Origin: Lentisphaerota bacterium
Lineage (GTDB): Bacteria; Verrucomicrobiota; Kiritimatiellia; RFP12; UBA1067
Direction: 5' to 3'
Length of the DNA: 12,513 nucleotides
Assembly: GCA_022839525.1 (NCBI GenBank)
Contig: JALHET010000033.1
Coordinates: 1-12,513, forward strand
Shown here: positions 1 to 8,558 of the stretch, in pieces
How the letters are laid out: every line of letters begins with the position of its first letter
How positions within the stretch are numbered: position 1 is the first letter of the stretch
Notes under the pieces: model-generated
The model's database searches: none
Told to the model about the DNA's origin: nothing
The model's input: the letters and a program-made list of their open reading frames with translations, nothing else
Program-made: the position numbers and the translations under genes

Positions 1-3000
1 CCATAGGCGAGATACGGCACGATGAAGCTCTTGTGAACTTTCGCCTCGGAAGCCGTGCCGCTCGAAACCTCTGTGACGGTTCCGGCGGGCGCGTACAGAT
101 CGACGACAAGGCTCTTGCCGCGACGGCTCGTCGTGACTTCAAGCTTGCCGGTGTCGCTTCCGGTGATCGCGCCGCCGTTAAACGCGGCGAGCAGGTCGCC
201 CGCTTGCGGCGAAGACGTGCGCGGGATGATCGTGCTTTCCGTAATCGGGAACGGCAGATTGCGGTCGCCGGTGTTGATCCCCTGGTCGGCGCCTTTGAGC
301 GGCGTCAGGTTGCGTTTGGCGCGCGCGGCGACGTCGAGTTTGCCGGAAAGCGTGTCCATGAAAAACGCGATGTTGTCAACGTGCATCGGACGGTATTCCG
401 GCTGCGTTCCGCCGGCGAGGACAAATCCCGCGAACGCAGCGCCGTGGAAGCGCTGGGTCTCTTCCGGCGAGAAGCGCCGCTCGATGCGGTGCCAATCCGG
501 CCAGTCGATCTTGCCGAGCGAAACCCGCTGCTCTGTCCCGTCCGCAAGCCGCAACACAAGGAAGAGTTCAGCAGTGGGCACCCCGGGCTGCGTGTTGGCG
601 CCGCGACCGAAGTGGTCGCCGTGTACCCAGACCGCGAAGGTGTTCCATGCGTTCGTGACCGCCACCGGTTTTTCAGGGCCGAAGGCGATGGACGGCTTGT
701 CGCCCTTCCCGCAGTACGACAGCCGCAGCGTCTTCTCTCCGAACAGTTGCACCTCGCGCGTCGTCGCGCAGAGGGCCGCAGCGTTTTCGGTGTGCACCTT
801 CCATGTTGGAGCGTCCTCGAAATCGACGAGCGCCGGCACGTCGTCCTGTGTCCGGTTCGCGTTCTTGAATTCGTACGGGCGGTTGTCCTGCGGATACGGC
901 TTGCCTGCGCCGAGGTTCTCCGGATACGACTCGGCCTTTTCGTTCTCGCCGAGCGCATAGCATGCCTCCCGCCAGATGGCGTTGGCGTTGTCGCCGAATT
1001 CCGACGGCAGGATCACGCTCTTTGCGAGATAGTCGACGCATTCGCGGTGGCGCTTCGCATCCAGCAGCGACTTCGCATACGCGATCTTCATCGGATTCGC
1101 CTCGGAATCAGCTGTGAGACGGTTGCCTTGCAGTTCCGCGCGCCATCCTCCGCCGAGTTCAATAGCCCGCGCAATGTCGGCGTCGCCTGCGGCACCGAGA
1201 CGTCTGCTTGCGCGGAAGAGATAGAACGCGGCAAGATCGGGCGCGTTTCCGCAGGCGGCGAGAAGCGCGTCCGCACGGTCTTGCTCGCCGTTCGCCGCGA
1301 GGAAGAGCGCGTGATAATATTTGAACGTCCAACTGCTGTTTTCCCGCGCCGCCCATTCGAGCGCCGGGAGCGACTCGCGGCGGAATGGAAACACGAAGTC
1401 TGCGGGTTGCTTGGCGATGGCATTGAGCGCCGTAGCGTCGCGCTTCAGATACGCAAGGCGGATGCGCGCGACCGGATGGTCGCCTGCAAAGCCAAAGAGT
1501 TCGCGCGCCTCATCGGCAAGCCCCGCTTCCTCGTACCAAGTGCCGAGATCCATGAACGTTTCATGCGGCAGCTCGCATTTGATGTACGCGCGGAAATCCT
1601 CCTTGCCGCCCAGCTTTCCAAGCTCATATCTAACGGCGTGGAAGAGCGGAAGTTGCGCGAGCGCCGCCTTGGCGCTTGCCGCTGCGGCGGCTGCGTCGCC
1701 GCCTTTGCGCAAGGCGATGACTTTCGCCAATAGCGCGTCGAAGGAGAGTCCGTTCGCGCACAACGCGCGATCCGCCAGCAGTGCCGCTTCCTGCCAGTTC
1801 TTCTCCCGCAGCATGATCTTCGCCAAGAGTGAGTAGGCAGCCGAGCGCATCATCGGCGAAAAGGCCGCGAGCCCGAGACGTTCCTTGGCCGTGGCCAGAT
1901 CGCCTTGCGCGAACGCGGCGAATCCCGCGAGATAATTCGCTTCGCCGTCGTAGGTGTCGACAGCGAGTGCGCGGTCCGCGAGACGCGCGGCCTCGGCATA
2001 GCGCGCGCGCTTCGCTTCAAGCCCGGCGAGCGCGACGAGCGCGGGCGCGAAATGGTTGTCGGCGATGAGTGCCGACCTGAGCAGCCGCGCCGCGCCATCG
2101 TCGTCGTGGAGATAGCGGAGCTTCTGCGTGCCCCTCAGGTAAAGCCCTTGGACGGAGTTCCAGTCGAAGTCGGACGGCATCTCGACCGGACGCGGCTTGA
2201 CGCCTGTTTCGGGCGTCCCGAACGCCTCGCGGCTCTTCACCATGCCCCATGTCTCGTCAAAGACATCCGTTCCGCCGGGCGCGAAGGCGGGGATCTTGAA
2301 CGGCGTTTTCTCACAGGGCGGACGCGGTTGCTGGAACGCGCGGCCGGACTGCAACTCGGCGTACTGGCCGTCCTTGTCTGTCAGCAGCGCCTCCCAGATG
2401 GCGCCCTCGCGCGACGGCGACCAGAGCCAGATCTTGCGTCCGTACTTGTCGTAAACCGGATTGCGGTGAACCGCGCCGAAACGGATGTCCGGCCACCAGA
2501 TGCCGAACACGCGGTTGTCGCCGTTGAGGACGTGGTACGACTTGTTGCTGCCGAAACGGTTCTGGGCATAAACCGAAAGGTCGTGCCCTGCGCCGTCGAT
2601 CGGCCAGGCGTGCGCGTCGCCTGGATGTCCGATATAGTTTTTGCCAGGGAAGAAGAAGTCGGTGTTTTCAAACAGCGGGAACGCCGCGTTCATCCACTGG
2701 TAGTAAGGGCCGGTCAGGTTCGCGCCGTTGAACCAGATCGTCCGCATCGTAAAGTGATCGTCGCCGGGGGCGAGCCGCACTTCTACCTGCCAGGTCGTGC
2801 GGCCGATGTACTCCGAGGCGCCGGCGAAGTAGCTCGCGCTGCCGTCCTCGTTCTTCCTAACGCACCAGTCGACCGGCGTCGCTGAAGTCGGAGCATGCCC
2901 GGTGATGGCGAAATTGAACTCGATGCCGCCGGAGCACCACGGCCCCCGGAGCGCGATGTTGCGGAACTTGACCGCATGATTGTAGTAGATGAACGCGCGT

Positions 3001-3290
3001 CCGGTCGCGATCTCTTCCGCGCCCCAGACCTTGCCGCCGATTTCGGGGAGCATGGTCACACGGATCTTTTCGTTTTCGAGGATCACCGCCTTCCACTTCT
3101 TGGCTGTCGGCTCCGCCGTCGAGCCGTCGAAACGAAAATAGGGGTAGAGGGGCGAATCCGTCCGGGGCACTGGGTCTGGATCCGAAAATCCGTACGTCGG
3201 GAATTCGAGTTCGGTTTCCACGATCAAAACCGCCGCGCCGAATGACACGGCGGCAGACAGGGCGAGAGAGACGATGACCGTTTTTTTCAT
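1..3290 (-). CDS. Secreted DUF5107 / TPR-repeat protein with jelly-roll-like module, 3' end beyond window
   Basis: The frame is open from an ATG at 3290 to the left edge, giving 1096 residues and no stop, so the C-terminus lies outside the window. Residues 1-20 (MKKTVIVSLALSAAVSFGAA) are a Sec signal peptide. Residues about 50-370 match the DUF5107 pattern: LPEIGGKVWG at 81-90, FIYYN at 100-104 and GPWCSGGIEFNF at 116-127. This is a galactose-mutarotase-like fold often found in carbohydrate-utilisation loci. Residues about 395-790 are Ala/Leu-rich helical repeats resembling TPRs. Residues about 815-980 look like a carbohydrate-binding jelly roll, ending in MHVDNIAFF. A further module begins near 1010. 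The Shine-Dalgarno is weak (GGAT in the leader), but the signal peptide fixes the start. It is the last gene of the minus-strand set, 181 bases after the strand-repeat protein. The exact substrate or reaction is unknown. Confidence is high for the gene, good for DUF5107, and low for the C-terminal modules. Confidence 0.88.
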   Translation of the reverse strand, partial: MKKTVIVSLALSAAVSFGAAVLIVETELEFPTYGFSDPDPVPRTDSPLYPYFRFDGSTAEPTAKKWKAVILENEKIRVTMLPEIGGKVWGAEEIATGRAFIYYNHAVKFRNIALRGPWCSGGIEFNFAITGHAPTSATPVDWCVRKNEDGSASYFAGASEYIGRTTWQVEVRLAPGDDHFTMRTIWFNGANLTGPYYQWMNAAFPLFENTDFFFPGKNYIGHPGDAHAWPIDGAGHDLSVYAQNRFGSNKSYHVLNGDNRVFGIWWPDIRFGAVHRNPVYDKYGRKIWLWSPSREGAIWEALLTDKDGQYAELQSGRAFQQPRPPCEKTPFKIPAFAPGGTDVFDETWGMVKSREAFGTPETGVKPRPVEMPSDFDWNSVQGLYLRGTQKLRYLHDDDGAARLLRSALIADNHFAPALVALAGLEAKRARYAEAARLADRALAVDTYDGEANYLAGFAAFAQGDLATAKERLGLAAFSPMMRSAAYSLLAKIMLREKNWQEAALLADRALCANGLSFDALLAKVIALRKGGDAAAAAASAKAALAQLPLFHAVRYELGKLGGKEDFRAYIKCELPHETFMDLGTWYEEAGLADEARELFGFAGDHPVARIRLAYLKRDATALNAIAKQPADFVFPFRRESLPALEWAARENSSWTFKYYHALFLAANGEQDRADALLAACGNAPDLAAFYLFRASRRLGAAGDADIARAIELGGGWRAELQGNRLTADSEANPMKIAYAKSLLDAKRHRECVDYLAKSVILPSEFGDNANAIWREACYALGENEKAESYPENLGAGKPYPQDNRPYEFKNANRTQDDVPALVDFEDAPTWKVHTENAAALCATTREVQLFGEKTLRLSYCGKGDKPSIAFGPEKPVAVTNAWNTFAVWVHGDHFGRGANTQPGVPTAELFLVLRLADGTEQRVSLGKIDWPDWHRIERRFSPEETQRFHGAAFAGFVLAGGTQPEYRPMHVDNIAFFMDTLSGKLDVAARAKRNLTPLKGADQGINTGDRNLPFPITESTIIPRTSSPQAGDLLAAFNGGAITGSDTGKLEVTTSRRGKSLVVDLYAPAGTVTEVSSGTASEAKVHKSFIVPYLAY

Positions 3291-3407
3291 GGCAGGTATC
3301 CGATTGCGGCGCACTCTCCCGGCTGGAGCGTAAATTTAGTCGCGATCCGCGCCGCACCTGTTTGGTGCAAAACACCACCGGTAGGGCAGACACACTTTGG
3401 ACAAGCG

Positions 3408-3456
3408 TCTGCTTGCCCGGACTCCCGTGTTTCGTGCCCGGCACGTATCTGCTTGC
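3408..3456. repeat. Pair of 9-base direct repeats
   Basis: TCTGCTTGC occurs at 3408-3416 and again at 3448-3456, 40 bases apart start to start, in the spacer before the DUF5107/TPR gene. Each copy lies beside a CCCGG motif (3416-3420 and 3437-3441). The spacing is close to four helical turns, which would suit a pair of protein-binding sites. The repeat is short enough to be chance. Confidence 0.3.
3433..3445 (-). terminator. Weak hairpin after the strand-repeat gene (possible terminator)
   Basis: A perfect 5-bp stem with a 3-base loop (CGTGC-CCG-GCACG) lies 26 bases past the TAG stop of the strand-repeat gene. On the minus strand it is followed by AAACACGG rather than a T-run. It therefore does not fit a rho-independent terminator well. 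It may instead protect or stall transcripts. Confidence 0.2.
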
Positions 3457-3471
3457 GGTTACGGCTTTTCC

Positions 3472-6400
3472 CTACTTGTAAAGGATGATTAAGCCTTTCT
3501 TGCTAAACGACAGCCTGTTGGCTCCCCAGAACAACTGATAACCAGGGGGAAGCTGCGGTGCGGCGATGGCCGGCGTGCCCGTGACGGTGCCGGTGAATTG
3601 CAGGAGGGTGGCCCGATCGGCAAGATCCTCGGTAGGGATGTTCCGCACGGTGAGGGTCGTCCCCGTAAAATCGTAATCGCCGGAAACGGTGACCGCGCCG
3701 TTCGTCGTTTCGTTGTAGTCGACCGCGTAGCTCGTCGGTGCCGCGATGCCGTCGCCGAGCGTCAGTTCGCCGCCTGCGAAGACGACCGTCGAGTCGGCCG
3801 GGATCGCGCCTGCGGCCTCCGCCTTGAGCGTGCCGCCCCGGAGAACCGTGTCGCCGCCGTAGGTGTTCGCCGCCAGGAGCCGCAGGTCGCCCTCGCCCTT
3901 TTTCGTGAACGAGCCGGTGTTCGCATTGGGCGTGATGCCGCACGCGACCTGGGCATAATACATGTCTTCATGGCTGGACACAACCACCGGACCGATGCGA
4001 ATATGCGCCGTCGCATGCGTATAGCCGACGCCGGCCGAGGTGATCTCGATTCCTGTGACCTTGAGCGCCTTGCAGTCCCACTCGACAACGGCCGTCGCAC
4101 CCGTGCCGTCGCCGGAAATCCAGATCCACGGCGGCATCTGGAACGAGGCCTTGCCGTCCGCGGGAGGCGTCCACGGGATTGCGGAGACGCCGCCGCCGAA
4201 CGCGCCGGTCAGGGGCACGTCGACGACATTCCCCGTCTTGCCGTCGGTATCGATCGCCGCACCGTTCCCGTAGACGATGACCTGGTTGACGGAATAGGCC
4301 AGATTGCCGGGCGTGTTCGACAAGTATTTGTGGAAGAGCATCGCGTTGTTCGCTCCGGCGACGAGCGTGCCGCCGTTGAAACCCACCGCCGTGAGACGGT
4401 TGGTCGGATCCACGTCAGCCGTTGTCTTCGAGTAATCGTAAAATCCTGCGGTTCTCAGGCGGGCCTGGCCGTTGATGTTCACGAAGGACTCGTGGGGCAA
4501 GGCGAGCGGCGAAGAGCCGGTGCAGATCAGGCAGATCGCATTGTCATGGAGATCGGCCTGCGCCGTCCCGTCCACGGTGAACGCGGCATAGGAGTCTGCG
4601 CTCTTGTAATAGCCGCCGCTCATCATGACCTTCCCGCCGAAATCGGCTGTGCCGCCGGAAAGGCGCACGATTGCGCTGCCTCTGTTTCCGGTTGCAATGA
4701 AAAAGTCCTTCTTCGGGTTAACCGACGTGTCGCTCGGATGCGTCCGGACAACAAGTTCGCCGCCGGTTTGATGGAGACAGCCGAACCCCAACAGGCCAAC
4801 GGAAAACGGCCCCAAGGCCGCCAGCCTGCCGCCGGCCAGCGCATAGTAACCGGAAGCATCGGTATTGCAGCAGCCGATGCCGGAGCCGTGCTGATGATAC
4901 CCGTCCCCGTATTGGCCGAGCGCCGCCATTTCGCCGCCCGTCTGGTAGACGGCGCCAAGGCCGCGGTGCCCGCTCATGGGCGCGCCGACGACCAACCGGT
5001 TGGTGATCACCGCCCCGGTCTGGATCTCCATGTAGCCGGAGCACCGGTTGCCGACCACGATCGCGTTTTCCTCTCCCGCGATGCCCGAAGCGCCACTCGG
5101 ATACGTCGAGCGGCCGATGTCGGCGCTGCGGATGAGCGAGTTGGTGACGACAATGCGGCCGCGTCTGTTGATTCCCTGATAGCCGTTCGTAAGGAAAGCG
5201 TAACCGGCGTGCAGGCCCCTGAGCCCGAGGATGACGTCCCGGGCCCCGTCAAAGCGCACCGTCGGCCAGGTCGCGGGATCCACCGTCGCAACAGCGCGGT
5301 TGGTGCCTGCCGTGATGAAATCGAAGGTGAAAGTCCGCTCACCCGTCACCTTGAGAGTGCCATCGCAAACGAGGGCGCTGTTGGTTCCGGCGGAACCGCC
5401 GGCCACCGTCGGCACGCCAAACGAACCGTCGACCACGACACGCGTATCCTGCGCGAGCTTCGCGCGGATCGCGAGGTCGGACATCAGGTCGCCGTTCCGG
5501 AGCTGCACCGTCCCGCCGACAGGGCCGAACGTGCCGGGATCGCCGGAGACACCGATATTCAGGCCGCCCGCGAAACCGGCCAGCGTCACCTTCTCCGCCG
5601 CCAGGTTGCGGTCCGCTCCGATCTCGACCGTCGCCTCGGCGTCGACGATATGCACCAGCTCTTTGACCGCCGTCGCCGCCGCGGCGATCGTGTCGTTGCC
5701 GCCCGAGCCTTCAGTGGTGATGCCGACGGATTGCGTCGGCGCGTTCGGCACTGTGGCGCCCTTCGCCGCGATCTGCACATCCGTCGCTGGCGCGGCCGGC
5801 GCGATTATGCCGCCGTCACGGATCTCGGCAGGCTGTCCGTTCACGAGCACGCCGTCCGGGGCGGCTCCCGCCGCCGCGCCGGCGATCTTTACGCGGCCTG
5901 TGCCGCAGACGAGATTCAGCGTTCCAGACGTCTTGCCGTCCGTGCGCGCCAGGGACGCCAGCACGTACGTCTCCCCGTCGGGAACGGTGATCGTGGAGGC
6001 GCCTGTGTCGAAGGTGACGGGCACGGCCGGGCTCCAGTTCGCGATCGCCGAGACATCCAGTATGCCGCCGAGCAGGCGGATCGAGTCGAAGCCTGTCAGG
6101 CCGCCGGCCACCGGACGGACCGCCTCCGCGCCGTCGATGACCAGTCCCACCGTCTGGCCGACTGCCTTGTTCAGCGTCGGCGCGAGCGTGATCGGAGACG
6201 TCTGTGCCTTCACGCAGAGGCTGACCGAGGCGTTATCGCCGAGCGGCGTGACCGTCGGAGACACCGTCAGCGTCGCCGTGCCCGAATTCGCGATCGCCGC
6301 CATACAACCATTGCTGACAGAGAGGGTCTTGGACAGCGTCTCCGCTGTCGCAAACGCCGCGGACAGCGTGCCGTTGGCATAGAAGTTGACGTTGCTGCAC

Positions 6401-7536
6401 ACGCCGAAGCCATCCGTGCCCGGACGGTCGGTCTTGAACGTCCGGTTGCCGTCCACAAAGGTGATCGCGCCCTTTGCGTTATTGACGCCGGTCATGAGAA
6501 CGGTGCCGGCGCCTGTGTTGTCGCCGTAGATGTTGACGTTCGGCTCGATGCCCTGGTAAAGGCCGGCCATCTCGAATACGGCGGCGATTTCGAGCACAGC
6601 GCCCGTATAGGCGTAAATCCGGGCGCGGTTGGTACCGATAGCCGTGGGCGAACCGCGGAACCTCAGGGTGCCGGCACCCGTGATCGAGGCGTTTAACTCC
6701 GTGTATATCCTATTAGCGTTCAAGGTGCTGTATTCCAGCGTCGCGCCCTCGAGGATCTCGAGATTGGCATTTGAAAAATGAAAAGACAAATCGTGCACAC
6801 CGTCCAGAAGTGTCGAGGCCACCGTGACCTTGGGCACGACGATGATGAAATTGAGGCCGCTCTTGTATTTGGCGTCGCCCTGGACGTGCGCGCCCGCGAA
6901 ACGATAGCCGCCGCCCGTGCCGCGCAGGCGGATGGACGTGAACCCCCAGGTACGGCCTGGGTCTGCCGTAGCCACGCGGATCTTGCCGAGGTCGTTGAAG
7001 ACGAGCGTCCCGGACGCATGATTCTCGATCTCCAGACATGCGGTTTGATTCGTGACGGCCGCGCCCGTGCCGAAGGTCGCCGCGAGAGCGGGCATGTTCT
7101 CAAGTCCGCTCTCAAGCACGAACTTTCCGGCCGAAGACAAAACCGCAGGGGCTTCAAGCGGCAGCACCTGATTGGATGAGGTGCCGAACGTGTAGGCCGG
7201 CGCCCCCGCCTTGACGGTAATCTGCTGGATGCAGTAGAGGCCGTCGAGGTCGATGGTCGTGTTGCCGTTCGTGAGCGCGCCGAACTCGACCATCTCGCCC
7301 AGGCGCTGCTGGCCCGCCGCGGAGATCGTGTCGATCTTGTTGGACGTCGTCACCTCGGTGTACGGGACGCCAGGTGCCTGTGCGGCGGGACTGCCGTTCA
7401 GGTTCCAGTTCGCGGCGTTCATCCATTTGCCGTCTGCGCCGTTGCCGGTCCAGACATACGTGTCGCCTGGCGCGCCGGAGACATCAAGCGCGAGGCCAGC
7501 GATAATCGCGGATGCGAGTGTAATCAGTTTTTTCAT
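3472..7536 (-). CDS. Large secreted beta-strand-repeat (PATR) surface protein, 1354 aa
   Basis: The start at 7536 is chosen because a perfect AAGGAGG lies 9 bases upstream and a Sec signal peptide follows (MKKLITLASAIIAGLALDVSG, likely cut near residue 22). The frame stays open to 7845, but that extension overlaps the upstream gene and lacks a signal. The mature N-terminus has the YVWTGNG...W..AANW motif typical of proteins with autotransporter-associated beta-strand repeats. Residues about 835-965 carry repeated Gly-rich turns with QTGGE near 862 and 920. About 1157-1177 holds a GVGYT-type motif. Residues 1224-1263 are a clear PATR unit (GGDTVLRGGTLKAEAAG). A right-handed beta-helix, exposed outside the cell, is inferred. 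There is no C-terminal beta-barrel and no PEP-CTERM or LPXTG signal; the protein ends in SKKGLIILYK. It lies 29 bases behind the Asp-box propeller gene, so co-transcription is likely. Adhesion or polysaccharide contact is a guess. Confidence 0.9.
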   Translation of the reverse strand: MKKLITLASAIIAGLALDVSGAPGDTYVWTGNGADGKWMNAANWNLNGSPAAQAPGVPYTEVTTSNKIDTISAAGQQRLGEMVEFGALTNGNTTIDLDGLYCIQQITVKAGAPAYTFGTSSNQVLPLEAPAVLSSAGKFVLESGLENMPALAATFGTGAAVTNQTACLEIENHASGTLVFNDLGKIRVATADPGRTWGFTSIRLRGTGGGYRFAGAHVQGDAKYKSGLNFIIVVPKVTVASTLLDGVHDLSFHFSNANLEILEGATLEYSTLNANRIYTELNASITGAGTLRFRGSPTAIGTNRARIYAYTGAVLEIAAVFEMAGLYQGIEPNVNIYGDNTGAGTVLMTGVNNAKGAITFVDGNRTFKTDRPGTDGFGVCSNVNFYANGTLSAAFATAETLSKTLSVSNGCMAAIANSGTATLTVSPTVTPLGDNASVSLCVKAQTSPITLAPTLNKAVGQTVGLVIDGAEAVRPVAGGLTGFDSIRLLGGILDVSAIANWSPAVPVTFDTGASTITVPDGETYVLASLARTDGKTSGTLNLVCGTGRVKIAGAAAGAAPDGVLVNGQPAEIRDGGIIAPAAPATDVQIAAKGATVPNAPTQSVGITTEGSGGNDTIAAAATAVKELVHIVDAEATVEIGADRNLAAEKVTLAGFAGGLNIGVSGDPGTFGPVGGTVQLRNGDLMSDLAIRAKLAQDTRVVVDGSFGVPTVAGGSAGTNSALVCDGTLKVTGERTFTFDFITAGTNRAVATVDPATWPTVRFDGARDVILGLRGLHAGYAFLTNGYQGINRRGRIVVTNSLIRSADIGRSTYPSGASGIAGEENAIVVGNRCSGYMEIQTGAVITNRLVVGAPMSGHRGLGAVYQTGGEMAALGQYGDGYHQHGSGIGCCNTDASGYYALAGGRLAALGPFSVGLLGFGCLHQTGGELVVRTHPSDTSVNPKKDFFIATGNRGSAIVRLSGGTADFGGKVMMSGGYYKSADSYAAFTVDGTAQADLHDNAICLICTGSSPLALPHESFVNINGQARLRTAGFYDYSKTTADVDPTNRLTAVGFNGGTLVAGANNAMLFHKYLSNTPGNLAYSVNQVIVYGNGAAIDTDGKTGNVVDVPLTGAFGGGVSAIPWTPPADGKASFQMPPWIWISGDGTGATAVVEWDCKALKVTGIEITSAGVGYTHATAHIRIGPVVVSSHEDMYYAQVACGITPNANTGSFTKKGEGDLRLLAANTYGGDTVLRGGTLKAEAAGAIPADSTVVFAGGELTLGDGIAAPTSYAVDYNETTNGAVTVSGDYDFTGTTLTVRNIPTEDLADRATLLQFTGTVTGTPAIAAPQLPPGYQLFWGANRLSFSKKGLIILYK

Positions 7537-7545
7537 GTGCCAGAT

Positions 7546-7552
7546 CCTCCTT
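7546..7552 (-). promoter_or_regulatory. Strong Shine-Dalgarno deciding the start of the strand-repeat gene
   Basis: On the minus strand AAGGAGG sits 9 bases before the ATG at 7536, inside the 29-base gap after the TAA of the propeller gene. It is the best ribosome-binding site in the window. It supports independent, efficient initiation of this gene rather than the longer upstream frame. Confidence 0.85.
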
Positions 7553-7565
7553 GTGGTGGATGGAA

Positions 7566-8468
7566 TTACAGGATGTCGTTGTCGTGTCCGATGTATGCGC
7601 CGCCGCCGCATGTGCCGACGAGAATGTCGGCCGGATCGGCCGCCGAGAGCGAAAGCCACGCATAGTGGTAGTGCGAGGCGTTGCCCGAGATGTCCTTCCA
7701 AGTCTTTCCGCCGTCCGTCGAGCGCAGGATCGCCCCCAGGGCCGGCGTGACCTTCGCCTCGTGCACCGCCACGTAGACGACCTCGGGGCGGTCCGGGCGG
7801 ATGGCGATGCCCTGGACGCGGCCCACGAGGCGTGTCTCGCGGCACTCAAGCACCTGTTCCCAGGTCATGCCGTCGTCATCCGACCGCCAGAGGCCGGCGG
7901 CGACCCAACGTGCGCCCTTAGCCGTCTTGACGCGCGTGGCAGTCGTGCCGAGGTAGATCGTCTTGCCGCCGGGCGTGACCGCGAAGTGTGTCGGCAGGAT
8001 CATATCGGGCGTACACTTTCCGAGCTTGCGGAAGTTCACGCCGCCGTCTTCCGACACGTACAGCCCGCCGCGCGGATCGGGCTCCGGAGGATCGAACACT
8101 TTGCCGCAACAGTAGCTCGTGTGAAGCGTTGTGAAGAGCCCGCGGTCTTCAAGCGGCATAAGGGCGGCGATAGCATAGATCCTGCTGCTGGCGGGGTCGG
8201 CCTTCACATAGTTCGGCGCCCAGTCGCAGTCCTTGCCGATGCCCTCGAATGCGGCGCGCTTCCAGTCTCCGCCCTTGTTGTCCGAGTAATAGACGCCCGT
8301 GCGCTTTGTGGCGAAGATGCGCCCCGTGCGCGGATCGATCTCGAGGTGCCGCACCGCCCAGTTGTGCAGCATCAGTTGGCCGTTGCGGTACACCCCGCCG
8401 TTCGGACGCACCTCGACCTGCTTCATCGCCTCGGGCGAGAGGATGTCCGAGACGGAGCCGAGCTTCAT
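7566..8468 (-). CDS. Distal part of the interrupted Asp-box propeller protein (300 aa from first ATG)
   Basis: This frame continues the protein encoded at 8556-10178 in exactly the same phase after an in-frame TGA. Twenty-nine sense codons (8469-8555) precede the first ATG and already contain a full Asp-box (TTDGGYTW). The ATG at 8468 is therefore an internal methionine rather than a natural start. The segment carries four more Asp-box-like motifs in order (SDNKGGDW, SEDGGVNF, SDDDGMTW, STDGGKTW) and ends with GGGAYIGHDNDIL and TAA. It has no signal peptide and no clear Shine-Dalgarno. If translated alone it would be a cytoplasmic propeller fragment. I read it as the C-terminal half of one 870-codon gene, which is close to the usual length of GH74-like two-propeller enzymes. 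It is probably a broken gene or a base error. Confidence 0.75.
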   Translation of the reverse strand: MKLGSVSDILSPEAMKQVEVRPNGGVYRNGQLMLHNWAVRHLEIDPRTGRIFATKRTGVYYSDNKGGDWKRAAFEGIGKDCDWAPNYVKADPASSRIYAIAALMPLEDRGLFTTLHTSYCCGKVFDPPEPDPRGGLYVSEDGGVNFRKLGKCTPDMILPTHFAVTPGGKTIYLGTTATRVKTAKGARWVAAGLWRSDDDGMTWEQVLECRETRLVGRVQGIAIRPDRPEVVYVAVHEAKVTPALGAILRSTDGGKTWKDISGNASHYHYAWLSLSAADPADILVGTCGGGAYIGHDNDIL

Positions 8469-8555
8469 GCCCTTCGGGTTCGTCTCCGGCGCGTGCCACG
8501 TATAACCGCCGTCCGTCGTCGTCAGGAAGACGCTGCCCTCGGAATACGAGGCGGA

Positions 8556-8558
8556 TCA
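8556..8558 (-). other. In-frame TGA interrupting the Asp-box propeller gene
   Basis: On the minus strand the codons read GSKG, TGA, SASYSEG. Both sides are in the same frame and both carry Asp-box repeats, so a single base change (for instance TGG to TGA) explains the break. TGA is an ordinary stop here, since the beta-CASP gene ends in TGA. A small hairpin (CCTCG-GAATA-CGAGG, 8537-8551) lies just past it. Confidence 0.85.

Larger units (their letters stand above)
3291..3471. other. Intergenic spacer with short repeats and hairpins
   Basis: This 181-base gap separates the stop of the strand-repeat gene from the start of the DUF5107/TPR gene. I see no convincing -35/-10 pair. It holds several small symmetric elements: CGTGC-CCG-GCACG at 3433-3445, CAAGC-GTCT-GCTTG at 3402-3415 and TGGTG-CAAAA-CACCA at 3363-3377. 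It also has a direct repeat, TCTGCTTGC, at 3408-3416 and 3448-3456. None is followed by a clear T-run, so no intrinsic terminator is claimed. The gap could carry a processing or attenuation element between two co-transcribed genes, or a promoter I cannot recognise. Confidence 0.5.

Noticed and set aside
33..1733. A 566-residue plus-strand open frame opposite the DUF5107/TPR gene
   Set aside because: It is Arg-rich shadow sequence. The opposite strand encodes a continuous, recognisable protein.
3598..6696. A 1032-residue plus-strand open frame opposite the strand-repeat gene
   Set aside because: Its product is Arg/Asp/Val/Ala-rich with no domain pattern, and the minus strand has a signal peptide, Shine-Dalgarno and recognisable repeats. 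Long antisense frames are expected in GC-rich genes.
3472..7536. A classical type V autotransporter
   Set aside because: There is a PATR repeat but no C-terminal membrane beta-barrel. The last residues are a short basic-hydrophobic tail.
7537..7845. A longer start for the strand-repeat protein at 7845
   Set aside because: It would add 103 Arg/Pro-rich residues, overlap the propeller gene and bury the signal peptide.
8537..8558. Selenocysteine recoding of the TGA
   Set aside because: The nearby hairpin is only 5 bp with a TATTC loop and starts 4 bases after the TGA, unlike a bacterial SECIS. The protein family has no known selenocysteine site.
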